Below are positions 24,705-30,499 of a stretch of 30,499 bases of DNA, one piece after another. Each line of letters opens with the position of its first letter. Position 1 is the first letter of the stretch. The stretch is from contig JASFTV010000006.1 of assembly GCA_050050615.1 (NCBI GenBank), forward strand, positions 1 to 30,499. The letters are read 5' to 3'. A program made the position numbers and the translations under genes. This DNA comes from JASFTV01 sp050050615. Its GTDB lineage: Bacteria > Desulfobacterota > DSM-4660 > Desulfatiglandales > HGW-15. The notes below the pieces were generated by a model, which was given only the letters and a program-made list of their open reading frames with translations, did not search any database and was not told the origin of the DNA.

Positions 24705-24733
24705 CTGCGCATTAACTATTTGTAGTTTAAGAT

Positions 24734-24764
24734 AAAAAAGGCAAGCCGAAGGCTTGCCTTTTTT
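24734..24764 (+). terminator. Intrinsic terminator of the atp operon
   Basis: A perfect stem, AAAAAAGGCAAGCC (24734-24747) and GGCTTGCCTTTTTT (24751-24764), has a three-base loop and a run of six Ts. It lies 30 bases after the atpC stop. The symmetric A-run means it could also act for transcripts from the opposite strand. Confidence 0.95.
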
Positions 24765-24765
24765 A

Positions 24766-24794
24766 TTGACCTTTTTTACCCTAGGGGATAGTAT
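24766..24794 (+). promoter_or_regulatory. Candidate promoter for zapB-zapA
   Basis: TTGACC (24766-24771) lies 17 bases before TAGTAT (24789-24794), directly after the atp terminator. It is plausible by position, since the two division genes need their own promoter. The -10 match is modest. Confidence 0.4.
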
Positions 24795-24884
24795 ACATAA
24801 ATCTCATCACCTATCGCCCGGGTATCAAAAGGGTTTTCCGGGCATAGTCCTTGTAACGCAAAATTTGGTTGTTCAAGGAGGGCC

Positions 24885-25121
24885 ATGCAGAAAGCACAGG
24901 AGACGGATCAGTTCTTGGTGCTGGAAGAGAAGGTAGATTCTCTGATAAAATTCGTGAGCGCCTTCAAGAGAGAAAAGGAATCCCTGCTCGAGAAAATACA
25001 TATTCAGGAGGAGAGGATTGCGGATCTGACCGGAGAGCTTGAAACCTTGAAGGCAAGCAGGGATAAGGCCAAACAGAGAATATTATCCCTGTTGGAAAAG
25101 ATCGAACAATTGGACATCTGA
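24885..25121 (+). CDS. zapB: ZapB-like coiled-coil division protein
   Basis: This 78-residue, almost entirely alpha-helical protein has heptad-like spacing of Leu and Ile (VLEEKVDSLIKFVSAF, EERIADLTGELETLK, ILSLLEKIEQL). Size, composition and its place directly before zapA fit ZapB, which bundles the Z-ring through ZapA. Coiled coils of this length carry little family signal, so the name rests mostly on context. AAGGAGGG lies immediately upstream of the ATG. The two genes are 71 bases apart. Confidence 0.7.
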   Translation: MQKAQETDQFLVLEEKVDSLIKFVSAFKREKESLLEKIHIQEERIADLTGELETLKASRDKAKQRILSLLEKIEQLDI

Positions 25122-25192
25122 TGTGAGGTTCTCACTCTGTTTCAAAGAACTTCAATTTTCAAAATGGTTTCTAACCGCAAGTAGGGGATTTC

Positions 25193-25471
25193 ATGGAGCC
25201 AATAAGGGTCAGGATCCGCAACCACGATTACCTGATCAAGAGTGAGGAGAATGAGGATCAGGTCTATGAGATTGCTGGATATGTGAATGATAAGTTGAGG
25301 GAGATTGAGGAAAATACGGAAGGGCTTTCAGAGAAAAAAACAGCTATACTGGCAGCCCTCAATATCGCAAATGATTATTTTCAGGCACTTAAAGAGCGAG
25401 ACAAAATACTGGCCAATATCCGTGATCGGACACAGACACTGATCCTTAACATTGATTCTGCGATGCGTTAG
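25193..25471 (+). CDS. zapA: Cell division protein ZapA
   Basis: This 92-residue FtsZ-binding protein cross-links FtsZ filaments. The N-terminal globular part has VRIRNHDYLIKSEENEDQVYEIAGYVNDKL, matching the ZapA pattern of a short beta-strand pair followed by a helix. The next helix has KTAILAALNIANDYF, a family hallmark, and a C-terminal coiled coil follows. In many Proteobacteria the 6S RNA gene lies right after zapA, which makes the following gap worth study. No good Shine-Dalgarno sequence is seen beyond a purine-rich GTAGGGGATTTC. Confidence 0.9.
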   Translation: MEPIRVRIRNHDYLIKSEENEDQVYEIAGYVNDKLREIEENTEGLSEKKTAILAALNIANDYFQALKERDKILANIRDRTQTLILNIDSAMR

Positions 25472-26030
25472 AGCATTTTCCCCTTTTGGTGTGAGGCGAA
25501 GGGGAAATCTCTTGTTTCATACCGATTCAGAGCATCTTTCTTGGAACGCTTCTGGGTTGGGCAAGGGAATGCTTGATTCATTGATTTGTCCTGGGTCACA
25601 AGCTTGTTGCACAGCATTTAGGGTGCAAAGACAGACGCTAGAAAGGTAGAAAAAAGAGGGCTAATAGCGGTAAGTAAAGTAAAAGATAATATAGCTTAAT
25701 TATATTTAGATAAAACTTTTATATTTTTCTATGTGGAAGGAAATAAAAAATAAAATATTAAGCTGTATTCAAAGGTGGCATTTCCCTCCAAACCTTTTCT
25801 CTGTCGCCTCCATGCTTAGTCAGAATTAGTCTCTCTTCAATTTCTTACCTTCTCAGGCCGTCTATTCCAAAGCCTCGCATCAAACCAGATTGTCCATTGT
25901 TGAGCATGACTTTTGGACGGCTGCACACGGGAAACAATGCATTCCTTGCAGGAAGATCTGGCAGCCGTGTTACCTCGCTCGCCAAATGTGTTGCGGCGGC
26001 CGATAATCATATGAAAAAGGATGGTTTACT
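25472..26030. other. 560-base gene-free region between zapA and rny
   Basis: No protein-coding frame is convincing. In order it contains the 25477-25507 hairpin; TTTCATACC (25515-25523), identical to part of the 6S RNA bubble of E. coli; and an AT-rich island (about 25660-25770) bounded by AGCTTAAT (25693-25700) and ATTAAGCT (25757-25764). Further on is a larger hairpin with arms ACGGCTGC (25917-25924) and GCAGCCGT (25961-25968) enclosing TTCC/GGAA. It probably includes the rny promoter and leader, and perhaps a small RNA. Confidence 0.5.
25477..25507 (+). terminator. Hairpin just after zapA
   Basis: Perfect nine-base arms TTTCCCCTT (25477-25485) and AAGGGGAAA (25499-25507) enclose a 13-base loop, beginning five bases after the zapA stop. 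It is followed by TCTCTTGTTTC rather than a true T-run, so it may be a weak terminator, a 3' stability element, or the 5' part of a structured RNA. Confidence 0.4.
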
Positions 26031-27593
26031 ATGACACTCATTCAGATGATTGGAGCTGTTCTGGCCGGAATCCTTATAGGTCTCGTCATAGGTTTCTGGA
26101 CGCGTAAAAGGGTCGTGGAAAAGCAGTTCGACTCCATAAGAAATTACTCAAAAAAGATCATCAATGAGGCCCATAAGAAGGCCAAGACCATAAAAAAAGA
26201 GGCCGCTCTCAAGGCGAAAGATACTTTCTACCAAATGAAATTGGATTTTGAAAAGGAGACAAAAGAGAAGAGAGAGCAGTTGCAAGGTCAGGAGAGAAGG
26301 CTTTTTAATAAAGAGGAGAACTTGGACAAAAAGATTGAACAATATGAGCAAAAGGAGAGGAAACTCGGCAAGAGAGAAAAGGATATCGAGACGATTGAAG
26401 AAAGTTTGAAGTCCAAACGGGTTCAGTATGATGAGCTTCTTGCCAGCCAGCGAAAAGAGCTGGAAAGGGTGGCAGGCATATCTGCTCAGGAAGCCAAAGC
26501 GTTACTCATCAATTCAATGGAGTCGGAAGCCAAGCATGATGCGGCGAAGCTTATCCGCAAGATTGAAAATGAGACAAGAGAGATGGCGAACCGAAAGGCG
26601 CAAGAGATCTTGGCGCTCGCTGTTAAGAGGTATTCGGGCGATTACGTAACGGAGAAAACGGTTTCTGTGGTCAATCTGCCCAATGAAGAGATGAAGGGGC
26701 GGATCATAGGAAGAGAAGGACGCAACATCCGGGCGATTGAAGCGGCTACGGGTATCGATGTCATCATAGACGATACACCGGAGGCGGTCATACTGTCCGG
26801 TTTCAATCCAGTTCGCCGGGAGGTTGCCAAGATTGCTCTAGAGAGATTGATTGATGACGGAAGAATCCATCCTGCCCGAATTGAAGAGATCGTTGAAAAG
26901 GTTAACAAGGAAATTGAAGCGAGCATAAAGGAAGCTGGAGAGCAGGCGACCTTTGATATGGGTGTCCATGGAATAGACGCCGAACTTGTGAAGTTGATCG
27001 GCCGCCTAAAATATCGTTCGAGCTATGCACAGAACGTTCTTCAGCATTCGAGAGAGGTGGGTTTTATCTGCGGGGTGATCGCATCTGAACTGGGCCTGAA
27101 CGTAAAACAGGCCAAAAGAGCGGGACTGCTTCATGATATTGGGAAGGCCGTTGACCACGAGATAGAAGGTCCTCATGCGATCATAGGTGCTGAGCTGGCT
27201 AAGAAATTTGGTGAATCGTCACAAGTGGTTCATGCCGTAGCTGCACACCATGAGGAGGTTCCTCCAGAGTCGATCCTTGCGGTCCTTGTTCAAGCAGCAG
27301 ATACCTTATCGGGAGCGCGGCCTGGGGCACGTCAGGAGATGTTGGAGTCTTATGTCAAGAGACTGGAAGATCTTGAAACAATCGCCACGTCTTTTGAGGG
27401 GGTCACCAAGTCCTATGCCATTCAGGCAGGGCGCGAGATCAGAATAATGGTTGAAGGGAAAATCATTGATGATGATCGGTCTTTTGTTCTCTGCCGGGAT
27501 ATTGCGAAAAAGATAGAAAAGGAACTGAGTTATCCTGGACAGATAAAGGTCACGGTCATACGAGAAGTCAGGGCGGTGGATTATGCCAAATAA
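26031..27593 (+). CDS. rny: Ribonuclease Y
   Basis: This 520-residue membrane-anchored endoribonuclease initiates mRNA decay. An N-terminal membrane helix (IGAVLAGILIGLVIGFW) precedes a long coiled coil (about 30-200), rich in Lys and Glu. A KH domain follows, with RIIGREGRNIRAIEAATGIDVIIDDTP. The HD domain has the metal motif LLHDIGKA (His368, Asp369) and an upstream HSREVGFICG histidine. AAAGGA lies before the ATG. A seven-codon frame (26011-26034) ends across the start in ATGA, so translation might be coupled. RNase Y is typical of Firmicutes and Deltaproteobacteria. Confidence 0.96.
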   Translation: MTLIQMIGAVLAGILIGLVIGFWTRKRVVEKQFDSIRNYSKKIINEAHKKAKTIKKEAALKAKDTFYQMKLDFEKETKEKREQLQGQERRLFNKEENLDKKIEQYEQKERKLGKREKDIETIEESLKSKRVQYDELLASQRKELERVAGISAQEAKALLINSMESEAKHDAAKLIRKIENETREMANRKAQEILALAVKRYSGDYVTEKTVSVVNLPNEEMKGRIIGREGRNIRAIEAATGIDVIIDDTPEAVILSGFNPVRREVAKIALERLIDDGRIHPARIEEIVEKVNKEIEASIKEAGEQATFDMGVHGIDAELVKLIGRLKYRSSYAQNVLQHSREVGFICGVIASELGLNVKQAKRAGLLHDIGKAVDHEIEGPHAIIGAELAKKFGESSQVVHAVAAHHEEVPPESILAVLVQAADTLSGARPGARQEMLESYVKRLEDLETIATSFEGVTKSYAIQAGREIRIMVEGKIIDDDRSFVLCRDIAKKIEKELSYPGQIKVTVIREVRAVDYAK

Positions 27594-27708
27594 CCATTAC
27601 GCCCCTTGGTGCGGGCTCGACCTTCCTATTCGGAGAGGCTAATTCGGCGGAGTTCCGCTTGAATGATCGCAGCTTTTTAAGGCCCATCTTTTGTTTCAAT
27701 CCAAGCCA

Positions 27709-27873
27709 TCATTCACAGCGCCCCAGAAAAATCATTGAATTTTTCAGTTGTCTTATCTTCTCATTACTGATAAATTTAATAATGTCCATGACTTTCATGA
27801 GACGGACAGCTTTGAGAACATTGGTAGCGGGATGATTCAGGGACTTAACATCTTCTATTAGGTCCGTGTTCAA
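27709..27873 (-). CDS. Candidate 54-residue protein, function unknown
   Basis: A minus-strand frame begins at TTG (27873), with GGAGAAAGAG some ten bases upstream, and runs 54 codons to a TGA. The product reads MNTDLIEDVKSLNHP at the start and includes LKAVRLMKVMDIIKFIS and LKNSMIFLGRC. It would be mostly helical, with the amino-acid balance of a real soluble protein. It is divergent from the four-repeat protein. Against it: no ATG start in frame except internal ones, and modest length. It might also be the end of a decayed gene. I do not recognise a family. Confidence 0.28.
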   Translation of the reverse strand: MNTDLIEDVKSLNHPATNVLKAVRLMKVMDIIKFISNEKIRQLKNSMIFLGRCE

Positions 27874-27888
27874 AGAGTCTCTTTCTCC

Positions 27889-28296
27889 ATGGAAATGATC
27901 CTATACAACACAAAGGGGGACCCCTTAGCTTACATAGCTTCCGATTATCGCGATACCATTTACTTGTGGGATGGACACCCTGTTGCCTACCTCTATGAAG
28001 AAGAGCATGTGTATGGCATCAATGGCCGCCACCTTGGCTGGTTAAAGGATGAGATCCTCTACAATAATGATGGCGAAAGGGTGGGTTTTACTTTCACAAC
28101 CTGCCCCGCGCGCATAGCCAAGCCGCCGGCAAAGAAAAAGAAAGCCCCTTTGGATGAGATTAGGCCAAGGTGGAAGGCGCCACCATGGCCAAAATTTGGT
28201 TTCAAAGTGGCCGGCCAGGATTTGGCGGATCTCTTGAAAGAGGGTCAAGTCATGGCATTTGAGGGTGAGACCTCGGAGGAGGCCTCTCAGGATTGA
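27889..28296 (+). CDS. Four-repeat beta protein (4-fold beta flower-like), function unknown
   Basis: This 135-residue protein has four clear 12-residue repeats starting at residues 5, 24, 41 and 57: LYNTKGDPLAYI, IYLWDGHPVAYL, VYGINGRHLGWL and LYNNDGERVGFT. They share hydrophobic-Tyr-x3-Gly-x2-hydrophobic-(Ala/Gly)-aromatic. This matches my recollection of the 4-fold beta flower domain, in which each repeat is a beta hairpin around a central axis. A Pro/Lys-rich linker (77-103) leads to a short C-terminal tail. No catalytic residues stand out. ATGs at 27889 and 27895 are both possible; neither has a clear ribosome binding site. It lies alone between rny and polA. Confidence 0.7.
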   Translation: MEMILYNTKGDPLAYIASDYRDTIYLWDGHPVAYLYEEEHVYGINGRHLGWLKDEILYNNDGERVGFTFTTCPARIAKPPAKKKKAPLDEIRPRWKAPPWPKFGFKVAGQDLADLLKEGQVMAFEGETSEEASQD

Positions 28297-28384
28297 ACCC
28301 TTGCGTCGCCTTGCTTCGAAAAGAGCCTACCTGTTTTCTAATCCGTCTTTCTTCGAGATATCACGCATGAGAGGTTGATTATCT

Positions 28385-30499
28385 ATGGTCCAAGAGCGCG
28401 AGATTTTGTATCTGGTGGACGGGAGTTCCTACGTTCATCGGGCCTACCATGCCATAAGGCACCTCTCGAATTCCAAAGGTTTTCCGACTAACGCCATTTT
28501 CGGTTTTGCAAAGATGCTCCTGAAGCTCATGAGTGAAAAGGAACCGAAATACATAGCTGTTGTTTTTGATACCAAAGGCCCCACGTTTAGGCATGCCCTT
28601 TACGAAGGCTATAAGGCTAACAGGCCCCCTATGCCTGATGATCTGACCTTGCAGCTTCCTTACATAAAGGCGGTTCTGAAGGGCCTTAGTATGCTGATGA
28701 TCGAGAAGGAGGGCTTTGAGGCTGATGATATTATCGGGACCCTAGCAAGAATGGGTGAAGAAGAGGATTTTGAGGTAGTTGTTGTGACAGGGGACAAGGA
28801 CTTCAGACAAATCATCTCACCCAAAACATCTATGTGGGATACCATGAAGGATAAATCCACCAACTATGAAAGCCTCATAAAGGAACATGGGCTTGAACCC
28901 GCTCAGATGGTGGACCTCATGGGCCTATCCGGCGATAGTTCTGACAACATACCGGGCGTCCGAGGCGTCGGGGAAAAGACCGCCGCTGATCTGATCCGAC
29001 AGTTCGGCACCCTTGAGAATGTTTTTCAAAATCTCGATGAGATCAAGAAAAAGCGACTGAGAGAAAACCTCGAGAAGGCCCATAGAGATGCCGTTCTCAG
29101 CAAGAAACTGGTCACCATAGATCGTTTCGTTCCCTTGGAGAAACGTGTAGAGGATCTCAAGATTGGGGAGCCGGATGGAGAGAAACTTGCAGACATATTT
29201 CGGGAACTGGAATTCAGAGAATTGTGGGACCAGTTTGCCCCCCAAGAGGAAATTGAAGAGAAAAATTACCAACTCTGTCTTTCCGAAGACGCGCTCCGGT
29301 CACTCAGAGAGATGTTCAGGCAGAAAGGCATGGTCTCGGTAGACACGGAAACAACGAGCAACGATCCACATCGCGCAGAACTTGTTGGAATTTCGTTTTG
29401 CTGCGAAAGCAACAAGGCTTATTATTTGCCACTCGGCCACCGTTACTTGGGAGCACCGGACCAATTAAATTTGTCTAAAGCGTTAGAGATCCTAAGAGAC
29501 GTCCTGGAAGATGAAGCGATCGCCAAGGTCGGGCAGAATATCAAATATGATGCACTGGTACTGAGGCGATACGGTATAGACCTTAGAGGGATCCATTTCG
29601 ATACGATGATTGCCTCCTATGTGATCAATCCCAGCCTTCGGCAACACAATCTGGATATCCTTGCCCAGCACTTTCTTAATCACAAGATGATTTCATACAC
29701 TGACCTGGTTGGAAAAGGTAAGAGCCAGAGCAACTTCTCGGAGGTGGAGGTAGAAAGAGCGATGGAATACTCCTGCGAAGATGCAGAGATCACCCTCAGA
29801 TTGATGGATATCATGGAGAAGAGGCTCGAATTGGATATGAATCAGGACCTGTTTTATGACCTGGAAATGAGGCTGGTCCCGGTTCTCATTGACATGGAAT
29901 GGCAAGGCATCAAGATCGATACGCCCTTTTTGGGGACCATGTCTCAGCGATTCGCACAGCAATTAGAGGAGATCGAGCAAGAAATCTATGCCGAGGCCGG
30001 TATGGAATTCAATATCAACTCCCCCCAGCAGCTCGGTTTTGTCCTTTTTGAAAAACTTCAGCTCCCCGTGCAGAAGAAGACCACGAAAACGAAGGCCTAT
30101 TCCACAGACGTGAAGGTCTTAACCAAGCTATCGAGTTTACCCTACAAGATTCCGAAGCTTCTTTTGAGGTATAGGACCTTATCCAAACTGAAATCCACCT
30201 ATCTCGATGCTTTGGTAAAAATGGTCGATCCATCTACTGAGCGGATCCACACCTCCTTCAACCAGACGATTGCAGCCACAGGCCGTTTGAGCAGCAGCGA
30301 TCCGAACCTTCAGAACATCCCGATAAGGGGGGAGGAAGGTCGAGAGATTCGAAGAGGATTTGTGGCTGACGTGGGACATTATCTCCTCTCAGCTGATTAC
30401 AGCCAGGTGGAACTCAGGGTGTTTGCCCACTATTCGGGGGACCCTGCCTTACTCGAGGCCTTCAGGAAGGAGGAGGACATCCATGCCCGGACCGCAGCG
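28385..30499 (+). CDS. polA: DNA polymerase I, 3' end beyond the window
   Basis: The first 705 codons of DNA polymerase I are present. The 5' nuclease domain (about 1-290) has LVDGSSYVHRAYHA, VVFDTKGPTFRH, GFEADDIIGTLA, VTGDKDFRQI and GLSGDSSDNIPGVRGVGEKTA, so flap removal should be intact. The 3'-5' exonuclease domain keeps its metal residues, with Asp320 and Glu322 in VDTET, VGQNIKYDALVL, and YSCEDAEITL, indicating proofreading ability. The polymerase domain begins with INSPQQLGFVLFEKLQLP and reaches ATGRLSSSDPNLQNIPIR and ADYSQVELRVFAHYSGD before the edge. GAGAGG lies ten bases before the ATG. The remaining palm and finger motifs are off the window. Confidence 0.96.
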   Translation, partial: MVQEREILYLVDGSSYVHRAYHAIRHLSNSKGFPTNAIFGFAKMLLKLMSEKEPKYIAVVFDTKGPTFRHALYEGYKANRPPMPDDLTLQLPYIKAVLKGLSMLMIEKEGFEADDIIGTLARMGEEEDFEVVVVTGDKDFRQIISPKTSMWDTMKDKSTNYESLIKEHGLEPAQMVDLMGLSGDSSDNIPGVRGVGEKTAADLIRQFGTLENVFQNLDEIKKKRLRENLEKAHRDAVLSKKLVTIDRFVPLEKRVEDLKIGEPDGEKLADIFRELEFRELWDQFAPQEEIEEKNYQLCLSEDALRSLREMFRQKGMVSVDTETTSNDPHRAELVGISFCCESNKAYYLPLGHRYLGAPDQLNLSKALEILRDVLEDEAIAKVGQNIKYDALVLRRYGIDLRGIHFDTMIASYVINPSLRQHNLDILAQHFLNHKMISYTDLVGKGKSQSNFSEVEVERAMEYSCEDAEITLRLMDIMEKRLELDMNQDLFYDLEMRLVPVLIDMEWQGIKIDTPFLGTMSQRFAQQLEEIEQEIYAEAGMEFNINSPQQLGFVLFEKLQLPVQKKTTKTKAYSTDVKVLTKLSSLPYKIPKLLLRYRTLSKLKSTYLDALVKMVDPSTERIHTSFNQTIAATGRLSSSDPNLQNIPIRGEEGREIRRGFVADVGHYLLSADYSQVELRVFAHYSGDPALLEAFRKEEDIHARTAA

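Overview
The window looks like a chromosomal stretch from a Deltaproteobacterium-type organism (Desulfobacterota sensu lato). The reasons are roughly 50% GC; an F1 ATP synthase operon with both b' and b subunits but no a or c genes; an adenylate cyclase with a CHASE2 sensor; a bactofilin beside rodA; RNase Y in a Gram-negative-type gene set; and short palindromic repeats ending in GTCATTCCGG or GTCATTTCGACC scattered between genes. The lineage is inferred from gene content and order, not from a marker-gene comparison. Almost everything is core housekeeping. I found no rRNA, tRNA, CRISPR array, insertion sequence, phage or defence system.

Layout. Bases 1-548 hold nested intergenic repeats, followed by dtd (D-aminoacyl-tRNA deacylase), a membrane-anchored YdcF/DUF218 protein, and a convergent CHASE2-adenylate cyclase. 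A 740-base gap with several strong hairpins precedes thiD, and thiC follows after a 440-base leader containing another repeat. thiD and thiC supply the pyrimidine half of thiamine. On the minus strand the block rpmH-rnpA-yidD-yidC-jag-mnmE (12594 down to 7941) covers ribosomal protein L34, RNase P protein, membrane insertion and tRNA wobble modification.

Divergent from rpmH, the plus strand carries mreB-mreC-mreD-mrdA-rodA, the rod-shape and elongation machinery, then a bactofilin. Next comes atpF'-atpF-atpH-atpA-atpG-atpD-atpC, closed by a clear intrinsic terminator. After that are the division genes zapB-like and zapA, a 560-base gene-poor stretch with an AT-rich island and hairpins, rny (RNase Y), a small protein with four matching 12-residue repeats, and polA, which runs off the right edge.

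No large new system is visible. The items most worth checking are: mreD probably starting at an AUU codon; the zapA-rny intergenic region, which may hold a structured RNA; a 54-codon candidate gene opposite the rny-downstream gap; a ThiC whose cluster motif is CX2CX3C; a short repeat nested in another repeat; facing octamer arrays; and rpmH without a Shine-Dalgarno sequence.
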